Source: Nocardioides sp. REDSEA-S33_B3
GTDB lineage: Bacteria > Actinomycetota > Actinomycetes > Propionibacteriales > Nocardioidaceae
Length of the DNA stretch: 64,000 bases
Direction of reading: 5' to 3'
Assembly (NCBI GenBank): GCA_001627335.1
Contig: LUPK01000059.1
Location: forward strand, 1 to 64,000
A program made the position numbers and the translations under genes. The notes beneath the pieces are model-generated. The model was not told the DNA's origin. It worked only from the letters and a program-made list of their open reading frames with translations, and did not search any database. Below, in pieces: positions 1 to 8,706 of this stretch (position 1 is the first letter of the stretch; each line of letters starts with the position of its first letter).

Positions 1-2
1 GT

Positions 3-116
3 CGGGACCCGCAGCGGCCGGGGCTCGCCGCCGTCGGCGTGGGAGTGGTGGTGTCCGTCGGTGCACATGGCCTGATCAACGCACCACTGCGACGTCCGTC
101 GGCGACGGCTCGGTGA
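3..116 (+). CDS. C-terminal end of a gene cut by the window edge, probably membrane protein
   Basis: An open frame enters from the left edge and ends at a TGA at 114-116. It encodes about 37 residues, including a hydrophobic stretch (LAAVGVGVVVSVGAHGLI) that looks like a final membrane helix, followed by a short basic tail. Third codon positions are mostly G or C, as in the real genes of this window. No family can be assigned from so little sequence. It could also be chance open frame in GC-rich DNA. Confidence 0.35.
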   Translation, partial: RDPQRPGLAAVGVGVVVSVGAHGLINAPLRRPSATAR

Positions 117-144
117 ACGTCCGGCGACCGGTGGGCGGCGACTC

Positions 145-831
145 GTGGGAGGGCCCGCGTGGGATAGGTTCGCGGACGTGATCGCCCTGCCTGCCCACGG
201 CTTCGTGATGCTCTCGATGCCCAAGTGCGCGTCGACGACGCTGGTCACCAGTCTCAAGGGGCACGCCGAGATCCTGATGCGGGTCAACCCGAAGCTCAAG
301 CACATGAACTGCCGCACCTTCACCAAGCGGATGGTGCCGGTGCTGGCGGGCGCGGGCTACCAGCGCAGCGACTACGAGCTGGTCACGCTCTACCGCGAGC
401 CGGTGTCGTGGCTGGAGTCGTGGTGGCGCTACCGCCAGCGCCCGGCCCTGGCCGAGAGGAACGACGGCAAGTGGACCGGTGAGGTCTCCTTCGAGGAGTT
501 CGTCGTCGCCCACATCGAGGGCCGCCCCGGCGCCATCAACGGCCGCCAGGCACGGTTCGTCTCCCTCGACGACACCCTGGCGATCGGGGTCGACCGGATC
601 TTCGCGCTCGAGCGCCCCGACGCCTGGCAGGGCTACATCGACCGGCGGCTGGGCCGCGAGGTCGAGGTCGTCACCAAGAACTGGTCGACCTCGCAGGCCC
701 TCCCCGAGCTCTCGCCCGACACCCGGTCACGCCTGACCGAGCACTACCGCGCCGAGTACGACATATGGCAGCACCTGCTCGACAACGACGGCGAGTGGGC
801 GCCGCCGCAGGGGTACGTGCCGGGCGGCTGA
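145..831 (+). CDS. sulfotransferase-family protein
   Basis: The 228-residue protein has the two landmarks of PAPS-dependent sulfotransferases. Near residues 24-37 is a P-loop-like 5'-phosphosulfate motif (SMPKCASTTL), and about 50 residues later is a 3'-phosphate-binding segment (YREPVSWLESWW) with the conserved Arg and Ser. The acceptor substrate cannot be told from sequence. The GTG at 145 keeps the short N-terminus before the P-loop; a GTG at 178 is an alternative. No signal peptide is visible. It lies tail to tail with ipdC, 22 bases away, and has no clear link to sterol breakdown; it more likely belongs with upstream genes outside the window. Confidence 0.7.
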   Translation: MGGPAWDRFADVIALPAHGFVMLSMPKCASTTLVTSLKGHAEILMRVNPKLKHMNCRTFTKRMVPVLAGAGYQRSDYELVTLYREPVSWLESWWRYRQRPALAERNDGKWTGEVSFEEFVVAHIEGRPGAINGRQARFVSLDDTLAIGVDRIFALERPDAWQGYIDRRLGREVEVVTKNWSTSQALPELSPDTRSRLTEHYRAEYDIWQHLLDNDGEWAPPQGYVPGG

Positions 832-853
832 GCCGCCCGGCCGACCAGCACCC

Positions 854-1936
854 TCAGACGACGTACGACGCCGCGCGACCCAGCTCCTGCGCGGCACCCG
901 TGACCACGCGGTCGATGAGCTCCTCGCAGGTCGGCAGGTCGTCGATCATGCCGACGACCTGGCCGGAGGCGAGGACACCCGCCGAAGTGTCGCCCTCGAC
1001 CAGACCGGCCTTGAGCATGGTCGGCGTGTTGGCGGCCAGCGCCATCTGCCCCAGCGTGCGACCCGAGGCCTTCTTCATGGCGCGGCCGTCCTTGGCCAGA
1101 CCGAGCCACGACATGCCGGAGTCCTTCTTGAACTCCAGGGTCCGCCTGGCGGTGGGTGCGAGCCGGCGCAGGCGCGAGGTCTCCTCGACCTCCTCGACCA
1201 GCCCGGTGCGCAGCATCCGGTGCGGCATGCCGTCGACCTTGGCGGTGACGACCGTGTCGGTGAGGCCGCGCTCGAGGTAGAGCTGCTTCACGGCGTCCGG
1301 GACCGCGGAGTCCTGGGTCAGCAGGAAGCGGGTGCCCATGCCGACCGCGGCGGCGCCGTACGACAGCGCTGCCGCGAGGCCGCGGCCGTCGAAGAAGCCG
1401 CCCGCCGCGACGACGGGGATGTCGCTGCCGACGCTGGCGAGCGCGTCGAGGACCGACGGGAGCAGCAGGGTGGTCGGGACGGGGCCGGTGTGGCCGCCGC
1501 CCTCGCCGCCCTGGACCATCACCGCGTCGGCGCCCCAGCCGGCGACCTTGATCGCGTGCTTGGCCGCACCGATGGAGGGCATCACGACGATGCCGTGGTC
1601 CTTCAGGCGCGTGACCAGCTCCGGCTTGGGCTGCAGGGCGAAGGACGCGACCTTGACCCCGTGCTCGATGAGCAGCTCGACCCGCTGCGGAGCGTCGCTG
1701 GCGTCGGCGCGCAGGTTGACGCCGAAGGGGGCGTCGGTGCGGCCCTTGACCTCGACGATCGCCTTCTCGAGCTCCTCGTAGGACATCGTGGCGCTGGCCA
1801 GGATGCCCAGGCCGCCGGCGTTGGCGGTGCCGGAGACCAGACGGGCGCCGGAGACCCAGCCCATGCCGGTCTGCACGACGGGGTGCCGGACCCCGACCAG
1901 GTCGGTGAACGGCGTACGGATCTGCTGCTCGATCAT
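854..1936 (-). CDS. ipdC: IpdC-like FMN-dependent oxidoreductase (nitronate monooxygenase fold)
   Basis: The 360-residue protein belongs to the 2-nitropropane dioxygenase/IMPDH-like TIM-barrel family. It opens with PFTDLVGVRHPVVQTGMGWV and carries the phosphate-binding segment AAGGFFDGRGLAAALSYGA. In M. tuberculosis, IpdC (Rv3553) introduces a double bond into a hydroxylated CoA thioester of the HIP (rings C/D) intermediate before ring cleavage. The assignment rests on that family plus gene order: it is the last gene of echA20-ipdA-ipdB-ipdC, and its ATG at 1936 overlaps the ipdB stop by four bases (ATGA). The long open frame continuing upstream of 1936 is antisense-type read-through within ipdB and is not part of the gene. 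Confidence 0.85.
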   Translation of the reverse strand: MIEQQIRTPFTDLVGVRHPVVQTGMGWVSGARLVSGTANAGGLGILASATMSYEELEKAIVEVKGRTDAPFGVNLRADASDAPQRVELLIEHGVKVASFALQPKPELVTRLKDHGIVVMPSIGAAKHAIKVAGWGADAVMVQGGEGGGHTGPVPTTLLLPSVLDALASVGSDIPVVAAGGFFDGRGLAAALSYGAAAVGMGTRFLLTQDSAVPDAVKQLYLERGLTDTVVTAKVDGMPHRMLRTGLVEEVEETSRLRRLAPTARRTLEFKKDSGMSWLGLAKDGRAMKKASGRTLGQMALAANTPTMLKAGLVEGDTSAGVLASGQVVGMIDDLPTCEELIDRVVTGAAQELGRAASYVV

Positions 1937-2715
1937 CGCGGGGCCTCCGGTCGGGGGACCTCCTTGAAGCGCAGGCCCTTGGGGTCCAGCACCTCGCGGA
2001 TGACCAGCAGCTCCTCGGTCGTGGGCACCCGGGTCACGGGCACGTCGGAGTCGGCGCCGTCGACGTGGATCTCGCAGCCGCTGGCCTCGCGCACCTGGTC
2101 GACGGTGACGCCGGGGTGCACCGAGAGCAGCCGCAACGTGCGTTCGGGGCCGTTGACGTCGAGGACGCCGAGGTTGGAGACGACGCGGTGGATGTCGTTG
2201 AAGCGGGCGGCGCCGGCCGCCGCCGCCCGCGAGGGTCCGACCCCCGAGACGATGTCGACGGCCTCGACGAAGACGCGGGGGGAGTGCCGGGGCACCCAGT
2301 ACGACGTCCGGTTGTTGACCGTGTTGCCCGGCGCGCCCCGCGAGCCGAGCAGCTGGCGCTTGGGCTGGGCGAAGTCGCCGATGGCCGAGATGTTCTGGTT
2401 GCCGTGCCGGTCGATCTGGGTGGCACCCATCATCACGTGGCGCTTGCCGTAGGCGACGACGTCGAAGACCTTGCGGAAGGGGATCCAGCCCTCGACCTTG
2501 TCGGCCTTCGCGAACAGCGGCGGCACCCCGGCGAGGAACAACGCCTCGCCGTCGGAGATGACCAGGTCGGGGTTGGAGGTCAGCTTGGCCAGCCGGACCC
2601 CGAGCATCGGCAGCATGCCCATCGGGCTGGCGAAGATCTCGCCGTCGTCCTTGAACGCGTCGGCGATCGCGGCCGCGCAGACGTCGGCGGTGGTGATGTC
2701 GGTCGTCTCGCTCAT
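1933..2715 (-). CDS. ipdB: IpdB, beta subunit of the COCHEA-CoA ring-cleavage hydrolase
   Basis: A 260-residue class I CoA-transferase-fold protein. IpdAB resembles CoA transferases, but in Mycobacterium and Rhodococcus it acts as a hydrolase that opens the last steroid ring (ring C) of COCHEA-CoA. The sequence shows the family core (FASPMGMLPMLGVRLAKLTSNPDLVISDGE is the start region; PGNTVNNRTSYWVPRHSPRVFVE is central). It overlaps ipdA upstream and ipdC downstream by four bases each, which implies translational coupling in one minus-strand operon read from the promoter near 4.4 kb. Confidence 0.9.
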   Translation of the reverse strand: MSETTDITTADVCAAAIADAFKDDGEIFASPMGMLPMLGVRLAKLTSNPDLVISDGEALFLAGVPPLFAKADKVEGWIPFRKVFDVVAYGKRHVMMGATQIDRHGNQNISAIGDFAQPKRQLLGSRGAPGNTVNNRTSYWVPRHSPRVFVEAVDIVSGVGPSRAAAAGAARFNDIHRVVSNLGVLDVNGPERTLRLLSVHPGVTVDQVREASGCEIHVDGADSDVPVTRVPTTEELLVIREVLDPKGLRFKEVPRPEAPR

Positions 2716-3599
2716 GCCTGCTCCTCCTGGAACGCCGCGACGGCCGCCTGGTAGGCAGCCTCGTCACCGGTCAGGAACCGGTCGTGGAACGCCTGCCAGT
2801 CCTCCTCGGACCCGCCGGCGGCAGCGGCGTACGCCCGCTGGAACCTCTCGTCGCGCTCGTAGTCGGGCGTGCAGGTGGTGAAGTGTGCGCCGTTCGGCGT
2901 CTCGACGACGCCGCTGACCATCATCCGGTTGAGCAGCAGCCTCTGGACCGGGGTGTCGTGGCTCAGGCCGGCGGTGTCGACGACCTGCTCGCAGCTGACG
3001 TACGCGCGGTCGGCGGCCATGCAGAACAGGTCGTCGAAGTACGGGTCGGGGCCGAGGTACGTCGCGTTGCCGTGCTGGTCGGCGCGGTTCATGTGGACCA
3101 GGGCGACGTCGAGGCGCAGCGCAGGCACGGCGACGAGGGTCTCGTGGCCGAACCCCTCGTCGTACGGGCTCTCGATGGTCTTGATCCACGGGTTGTTGAC
3201 CAGGACGTCGGAGCCCAGGCCGGCCCGCATCGGCAGGAACGGCAGGCGCTGGGCCGCGGCCTGGAGGCCGGTGTTGAACATCCCTTCGTCGAGCTCGACG
3301 ACCTCGGGGATGGTGCCCTCCTGGCGGGCCTTCTGGAAGTTCGGCTCCAGGGGCACCGAGTCGAGGGAGACGAAGGCGTAGACCAGCTTGCGGACCTTGC
3401 CGGCGCGGGTGAGCAGGCCGACGTCGGCGCCGCCCCAGCTGACCAGGGTGAGGTCCTTGAGGTCCGAGCGGTAGATCGCGCGGACCAGGGCCATCGGCTT
3501 GCGCCGCGGACCCCAGCCGCCGATGCCGATGGTCATGCCGTCCTCGAGGGTGTCGACGACCTCGTCGATCGACATCCGCTTGTCGCGTGGGCCCTTCAC
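2712..3599 (-). CDS. ipdA: IpdA, alpha subunit of the COCHEA-CoA ring-cleavage hydrolase
   Basis: A 295-residue class I CoA-transferase-fold subunit, partner of the adjacent IpdB. Recognisable segments are DGMTIGIGGWGPRRKPMALV near residues 20-40 (glycine-rich CoA-binding loop), RAGLGSDVLVNNPWIKT, and the C-terminal NGAHFTTCTPDYERDERFQ found in actinobacterial IpdA. It is about the length of M. tuberculosis Rv3551. The GTG start at 3599 overlaps the echA20 stop (GTGA), so the start is set by coupling; ATG at 3575 would also be possible but would lose this overlap. It works in the cytoplasm at the end of steroid ring degradation. Confidence 0.9.
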   Translation of the reverse strand: MKGPRDKRMSIDEVVDTLEDGMTIGIGGWGPRRKPMALVRAIYRSDLKDLTLVSWGGADVGLLTRAGKVRKLVYAFVSLDSVPLEPNFQKARQEGTIPEVVELDEGMFNTGLQAAAQRLPFLPMRAGLGSDVLVNNPWIKTIESPYDEGFGHETLVAVPALRLDVALVHMNRADQHGNATYLGPDPYFDDLFCMAADRAYVSCEQVVDTAGLSHDTPVQRLLLNRMMVSGVVETPNGAHFTTCTPDYERDERFQRAYAAAAGGSEEDWQAFHDRFLTGDEAAYQAAVAAFQEEQA

Positions 3600-4351
3600 T
3601 TCTTGCTCTTCTCCGTTCCTGCGAACTCGTCTCGCAGCTCGTCGGCCACCCCGGCGAGGTTCAGCTCGAAGGTGAACCCCTGCTCGAAGCGGTAGCTCTT
3701 GTTGACGTCGACCGGGTCGATCCCGTTGAGCGCCTCCTTGGCGGCGCGGATGACCCGGGTGTCCTTGCTCGCGATGTCGGTCGCGACCCGCAGCGCTGCG
3801 TCCATCAGCTCCTCGCGCGGCACGGTCTCGAGGACCGAGCCGAACTGCACGAGGTCGACGGCCTTGATGGTGCGGGCGGTGAAGTAGAGGGTCCGCAGCA
3901 TGTGCGGGGGCACGAGCCGCGCCATGTGGGTGGCGGCGCCCAGGGCGCCCTGGTTGACCTCAGGGACGCCGAAGTAGGCGTCGTCGCTGGCCACGATGCA
4001 GTCGGCGTTGCCGACCAGGCCGACACCGCCGCCGACACAGAAGCCGTTGACCGCCGCGATGACCGGCACCGAGCACTCGTAGACCGCCTTGAACGCGGCG
4101 TAGCAGCCCTTGTTCGCGCCGATGAGCGCGTCGAAGCCGCTGGTGTGCTGCATCTCCTTGATGTCGACGCCCGCGTTGAAGCCGCGGCCCTCGGCGCGCA
4201 GGACCACGACCTTGGTGTCCATGTCGGCGCTGGCCTCGGCGAGCGCCGCAGCGACGTCGAACCAGCCCTGCACGGTGAGGGCGTTGACGGGAGGGTGCTC
4301 CATCGTCACGACGCGGATGCCGTCGTCGCGGAGCTCGGAGGTGATGGTCAT
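3596..4351 (-). CDS. echA20: EchA20-like ring D hydrolase (crotonase fold)
   Basis: The 251-residue protein is a crotonase-fold enzyme with the oxyanion-hole segments RAEGRGFNAGVDIKEMQ and VNGFCVGGGVGLVGNADCIVA. In M. tuberculosis, EchA20 (Rv3550) hydrolytically opens ring D of the HIEC-CoA intermediate just before IpdAB acts. Its position as the first gene of echA20-ipdA-ipdB-ipdC matches that operon. The ATG at 4351 is the only sensible start; longer open frames upstream run through repeat DNA. The C-terminus ends in a lysine/serine tail. Its promoter region contains a KstR2-type palindrome shared with the divergent SDR genes. Confidence 0.87.
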   Translation of the reverse strand: MTITSELRDDGIRVVTMEHPPVNALTVQGWFDVAAALAEASADMDTKVVVLRAEGRGFNAGVDIKEMQHTSGFDALIGANKGCYAAFKAVYECSVPVIAAVNGFCVGGGVGLVGNADCIVASDDAYFGVPEVNQGALGAATHMARLVPPHMLRTLYFTARTIKAVDLVQFGSVLETVPREELMDAALRVATDIASKDTRVIRAAKEALNGIDPVDVNKSYRFEQGFTFELNLAGVADELRDEFAGTEKSKK

Positions 4352-4370
4352 GGGGCTCCTGCAGGTCGGT

Positions 4371-4434
4371 GGTCGAGCTTCTGGCTCTCGGCGGTCGAGC
4401 CGCTGGCTCTCGGCGGTCGAACCTGTCGAGGCCC
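4371..4434. repeat. 22-bp tandem repeat in the echA20/SDR intergenic region
   Basis: Two adjacent 22-base units (4371-4392 and 4393-4414) share GGTCGAGC..CTGGCTCTCGGC and differ at two or three bases. A third partial unit (4415-4433) reads GGTCGAACCTGTCGAGGCC, a near-palindromic 19-mer that recurs as GGTCGAGCCCGTCGAGACC at 14607-14625. The array lies between the echA20 start and the KstR2-type operator. It looks like a dispersed actinobacterial intergenic repeat; no function is evident. Confidence 0.8.
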
Positions 4435-4439
4435 AACCA

Positions 4440-4453
4440 AGCAAGTGCTTGGT
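4440..4453. promoter_or_regulatory. KstR2-type operator
   Basis: AGCAAGTGCTTGGT fits the published KstR2 consensus AnCAAGnnCTTGnT at every fixed position. It is 11 bases before the SDR start at 4465 and about 90 bases before echA20 on the other strand, so one repressor could control both divergent units. KstR2 (ligand HIP-CoA) controls ring C/D genes in mycobacteria, which matches both flanking operons. Binding itself is inferred. Confidence 0.8.
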
Positions 4454-4464
4454 AGGGTAGCAGC

Positions 4465-5208
4465 ATGGCGCTCTCGCTGGACCTGACCGGGAAGGTCGTC
4501 CTCGTCACCGGAGGCACCCGCGGCATCGGCCGCGGGATCACGTCGGCGTTCCTGCAGGCGGGTGCTCACGTGGTGACCTGCTCGCGGTCGGAGGTCGAGC
4601 CGGTCCCCGGCAGCACGCACCGGGTCTGCGACGTGCGCGACGCCGAGGCGGTGACGGCCCTCGTCGACGAGGTCGTGGCCGAGCACGGTCGGCTCGACGT
4701 GCTGGTCAACAACGCCGGGGGAGCGCCGTCGACCGACGCGGCCACCGCGTCGCCGCGCTTCCACGACAAGATCCTCGCGCTCAACCTGAGTGCCCCGCTG
4801 GTCCTCGCGCAGGCCGCGAACCGGGTGATGCAGGAGCAGGGGAGCGGCGCGATCGTCAACATCTCCTCGATCTCCGCGCACCGCCCGGCGCCGACCATCG
4901 CCGCGTACGGCGCCGCGAAGGCCGGCCTGGACTCGCTCACGCGCTCGCTGGCGATGGAGTGGGGCCCGCGGGTGCGCGTCAACGCCATCGACGTCGGGCT
5001 CTGCCGCACCGAGCAGACCGACGACCACTACGGCGACGACGCCCGGGTCGCCGCGATCGAGGCCACCATCCCGCTGGGTCGGATGGCGACACCGACCGAG
5101 GTGGGCAACGTGGCCGTCTTCCTGGCCAGCGACCTGGCGTCGTACGTCTCCGGCGCGCGGGTCACTTGCGACGGCGGCGGCGAGCCGCCCGTCTTCCTGC
5201 ACATCTGA
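4465..5208 (+). CDS. short-chain dehydrogenase/reductase of the KstR2-type ring C/D set (Rv3549c-like)
   Basis: A 247-residue classical SDR: the NAD(P)-binding motif TGGTRGIGRG is near residues 12-21, NNAG is at about residue 80, and the catalytic Ser and YxxxK are in SISAHRP...YGAAKAG. The ATG at 4465 lies 11 bases after the KstR2-type box. Position and divergence from echA20 match M. tuberculosis Rv3549c, a KstR2-regulon SDR whose exact substrate I do not know to be established. It is likely an oxidoreductase on a hydroxylated or keto CoA intermediate of the hydrindane part. It is probably co-transcribed with the next SDR, 25 bases downstream. Confidence 0.8.
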   Translation: MALSLDLTGKVVLVTGGTRGIGRGITSAFLQAGAHVVTCSRSEVEPVPGSTHRVCDVRDAEAVTALVDEVVAEHGRLDVLVNNAGGAPSTDAATASPRFHDKILALNLSAPLVLAQAANRVMQEQGSGAIVNISSISAHRPAPTIAAYGAAKAGLDSLTRSLAMEWGPRVRVNAIDVGLCRTEQTDDHYGDDARVAAIEATIPLGRMATPTEVGNVAVFLASDLASYVSGARVTCDGGGEPPVFLHI

Positions 5209-5233
5209 ACCACCGACATCCCAAGGAGTCCCT

Positions 5234-6115
5234 GTGTCCTCTCTCCTCGCCGGTCGCGTCGCGATCGTCACCGGTGCCGGTCGCGGCATCGGTCGCGCCC
5301 ACGCCCTCGAGCTCGCCCGGCACGGCGCCGCGGTGGTCGTGAACGACTACGGCGTGTCGCTGGCCGGTGAGGACACCGGCGAGACGCCGGCCGAGTCGGT
5401 GGTCGCCGAGATCGAGGCGGCGGGCGGCCGGGCCGTGGTCAACACCGCCGACGTCGCCGACTGGGAGCAGGCGGCAGCGATGGTGCAGCAGGCCGTCGAG
5501 ACGTTCGGCGGGTTGGACATCCTCGTCAACAACGCCGGCTTCGTGCGTGACCGGATGCTGGTCAACACCTCCGAGGAGGAGTGGGACGCGGTCATCCGGG
5601 TGCTGCTGAAGGGGCACTTCGCACCGCTGCGGCACGCCGGCTCCTACTGGCGCGACGAGTCCAAGGCCGGTCGTCCGCGGGCGGCGCGGGTCATCAACAC
5701 CTCGTCCGGTGCCGGGCTGCAGGGCTCGGTCGGCCAGTCGGCGTACTCCGCTGCGAAGGCTGGCGTGGCCGGCCTGACCCTGGTGGCGGCGCAGGAGCTG
5801 GGTCGCTACGGCGTGACGGTCAACGGCATCGCGCCGGTCGCGAAGACCCGGATGACCGAGGGCGCGTTCGACACCTCCGCGATGGCGCTGCCCGAGGACA
5901 ACTCGCCGATCGTCGCGTGGCTGGCTTCCGAGGACGCCGGCGACGTGACGGGCCGGATGATCGAGATCGACGGCTCCGTCATCACGCTGGAGAACGGCTG
6001 GTCGCACGGGGAGTCCCGCGACGCCGGTGGTCGATGGTCCGCCGCCGACGTCGGCCCCGCACTGCGCGAGATGATCGCCGCCGCTCCCGACCCGGAGCCT
6101 GTGTACGGGGCGTGA
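5234..6115 (+). CDS. short-chain dehydrogenase, MFE-2 type (Rv3548c-like)
   Basis: A 293-residue SDR with cofactor motif TGAGRGIGRAHALELARHGA near residues 13-32, NNAG near 97, and the active-site Ser and YSAAKAG. The sequence VVNDYGVSLAGEDTG after the second beta strand is typical of hydroxyacyl-CoA dehydrogenase domains of peroxisomal MFE-2 type, so a 3-hydroxyacyl-CoA substrate is likely. The start is a GTG at 5234 behind an AAGGAG ribosome site. Gene order next to the preceding SDR matches Rv3548c/Rv3549c. A perfect hairpin begins 17 bases after its stop. Confidence 0.8.
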   Translation: MSSLLAGRVAIVTGAGRGIGRAHALELARHGAAVVVNDYGVSLAGEDTGETPAESVVAEIEAAGGRAVVNTADVADWEQAAAMVQQAVETFGGLDILVNNAGFVRDRMLVNTSEEEWDAVIRVLLKGHFAPLRHAGSYWRDESKAGRPRAARVINTSSGAGLQGSVGQSAYSAAKAGVAGLTLVAAQELGRYGVTVNGIAPVAKTRMTEGAFDTSAMALPEDNSPIVAWLASEDAGDVTGRMIEIDGSVITLENGWSHGESRDAGGRWSAADVGPALREMIAAAPDPEPVYGA

Positions 6116-6131
6116 GCGGGGACGGCGGCGC

Positions 6132-6300
6132 GTGAGGTTCATCGGCTCCCCGATGAACCTCACGCTGCGCCGATGCAGGTGTGTCGGGGGTCCGTGAGAT
6201 TGCTCCACGTACCTGTGTGAGCTTCGTCGGCGCGCCGATGAAGCTCACGGTGCACCCATGCAGGTGTGTTTGGGGCCCGTGAGCATGGCGATGACTGGTG
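6132..6300. repeat. palindromic repeat array, left of the AbiEi/DUF559 gene
   Basis: A perfect hairpin at 6132-6163 has 14-base arms (GTGAGGTTCATCGG and its complement) and a 4-base loop. A related hairpin at 6217-6248 (GTGAGCTTCGTCGG arm) has one wobble. Each is followed by a conserved 30-base spacer (6164-6193 and 6249-6278, both containing ATGCAGGTGTGT) and then another GTGAG, giving a 62-base period (6132 to 6194; 6217 to 6279). The last partial unit runs into the 3' end of the gene at 6301. All units point the same way. Confidence 0.85.
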
Positions 6301-7236
6301 TCAGGCGGCCGGTCGAGCCCATCGTGACTGCAGCCGGGCGACGAAGGAGTCCGGGTGCTCGAGGTCCCACCAGGTCATGCGGAGCACGGTCCAGCCCTCG
6401 TCGCGCATGCGGTCCTCTCGGAGCTTCTCGCGCACCACGGCTTGCTCGATGGTCTCCCCGGGCCTGCGGAGGCGGTGGTACTTCGTCATCCCGTCGAACT
6501 CGACGATGAGTCGCTGCCCGGGCCAGGCGAAGTCGACACGTCCGATGAATGCGCCCGTCTCGTCGCGGATCTCGAGCTGGAGGACGGGCGTCGCCAGACC
6601 GTGGTCCTGGAACAGCAGGCGCGCCCGCGACTCACCGACACTCTCACTGCCGACTTGGGACTGGTCCACCTTCAGGAGGACGTCGAGGTGGGCAGACCAC
6701 TGCTGCCGCCTGCCCAAGGACAGAGCGAGCTCTGCCTTCGTCACCAGGCCCGTGTGCAGGAAGTGATCCAGGAGCGCCACGGCGGGGGAGCGGGGGAGCA
6801 CCGCGGCTGCGTCAAGTGCGGTGCGGACTGGCGTGGTGATCCAGTGCTCGTCAAGCCGCCTCACGTCATGGACGTCGCAACGCCCTTGGTGGTGGTGCAC
6901 CGACGCCTGACGTCGCTCACCGGCCGAGTACAGGTCGGTGAGGTGTACGTACTTGAGGGGGATGGCCCAGTCGGGTGCGCCGTACGCCATCGCCGCGCTG
7001 GTGTGCGAGAGGGCGACGTCGTCTCCGTACATCTGCAGCACTCCTCGTGCCAGCATCAGGTGCCGTTGAGGAGGTGGGGCCGCCTCCCAGCGCGTCGGGT
7101 CGACGTACACGCCGTGGCGAACCCTGAGCAGCGACCCTGCCCGCCGCAGCCTGAGGATGGCTTGGTCGTGGACCCCTGCGGCCACCAGGTCGCGGCGCAG
7201 CGTGACGCCGTGCTCGTCGAAGAGGTGCTCGATCAT
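6301..7236 (-). CDS. AbiEi-antitoxin-like N-terminus fused to DUF559/Vsr-like endonuclease domain
   Basis: The 311-residue protein has an N-terminal winged-helix segment (residues about 1-50, RRDLVAAGVHDQAILRLRRAG then VRHGVYV) typical of AbiEi-family antitoxins. Its C-terminus resembles DUF559 and very-short-patch-repair nucleases: IGRVDFAWPGQRLIVEFDG (candidate catalytic Asp/Glu) and REDRMRDEGWTVLRMTWWDLE. No AbiEii-type nucleotidyltransferase toxin gene is adjacent, so it is probably not a working type IV toxin-antitoxin pair. Such orphan fusions are common in actinobacteria and of unknown role. It sits alone between sterol operons, flanked on both sides by the 62-base-period palindromic repeat, which suggests it arrived as a cassette. 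The ATG is at 7236. Confidence 0.75.
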   Translation of the reverse strand: MIEHLFDEHGVTLRRDLVAAGVHDQAILRLRRAGSLLRVRHGVYVDPTRWEAAPPPQRHLMLARGVLQMYGDDVALSHTSAAMAYGAPDWAIPLKYVHLTDLYSAGERRQASVHHHQGRCDVHDVRRLDEHWITTPVRTALDAAAVLPRSPAVALLDHFLHTGLVTKAELALSLGRRQQWSAHLDVLLKVDQSQVGSESVGESRARLLFQDHGLATPVLQLEIRDETGAFIGRVDFAWPGQRLIVEFDGMTKYHRLRRPGETIEQAVVREKLREDRMRDEGWTVLRMTWWDLEHPDSFVARLQSRWARPAA

Positions 7237-7304
7237 GCGCCCAGCATGGGAGCCGGCGCGGATCGCCGCAGCCGGTCATCCACAGGCGCCTGCGAGCGAG
7301 GCCT

Positions 7305-7398
7305 GCGAGGTGCGTCGGCGCCCCGCTGAACCTCACGCCGCACCGATGAAGCTGCGTCCGGCCTCCGTGAGGTTCATCGGGGCGCCGATCAACCTTCC
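7305..7398. repeat. palindromic repeat array, right of the AbiEi/DUF559 gene
   Basis: A degenerate hairpin (7305-7336), the conserved spacer (7337-7366, with CCGATGAAGCTGCGTC) and a second hairpin (7367-7398, left arm GTGAGGTTCATCGG) again give the 62-base period. The orientation equals that of the array at 6132-6300, so the two arrays are direct repeats around the gene. The right hairpin ends 14 bases beyond the fadA5 stop codon and could also act as its terminator, although no T tract is present. Confidence 0.8.
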
Positions 7399-7412
7399 AG
7401 CGCGGCGACCCC

Positions 7413-8585
<1,173 letters not shown>

Positions 8586-8586
8586 C

Positions 8587-8600
8587 TAGAACACGTTCTC
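8587..8600. promoter_or_regulatory. KstR-type operator upstream of fadA5
   Basis: TAGAACACGTTCTC matches TnnAACnnGTTnnA except for the final base. It is 10 bases upstream of the fadA5 ATG, in position to block its promoter. Confidence 0.8.
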
Positions 8601-8692
8601 GTACGTCGACAAGGCCCGCCACCCCGTGGCAGTCGAGTGCCACCTCGGGTCGCACCGTTGCTGACCTACCGACGGTATGTAATGCTGCTCAC

Positions 8693-8706
8693 TAGAACAT
8701 GTTCCA
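8693..8706. promoter_or_regulatory. KstR-type operator upstream of CYP125
   Basis: TAGAACATGTTCCA fits TnnAACnnGTTnnA at all fixed positions. It lies about 107 bases before the CYP125 GTG start and 93 bases from the fadA5-side box, so the two divergent genes seem to have separate operators. Confidence 0.82.

Noticed and set aside
76..513. Minus-strand open frame of 145 codons opposite the sulfotransferase
   Set aside because: It is His/Arg/Gly-rich with no motif; the plus strand carries a clear sulfotransferase P-loop in the same region.
6132..6300. Possible CRISPR array because of regular 62-base spacing
   Set aside because: The spacers are conserved rather than unique, the repeat is a perfect hairpin, there are few units and no cas genes are nearby.
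6301..7236. Complete type IV toxin-antitoxin system
   Set aside because: Only the AbiEi-like domain is present. No AbiEii nucleotidyltransferase gene lies on either side, and the C-terminus is nuclease-like.
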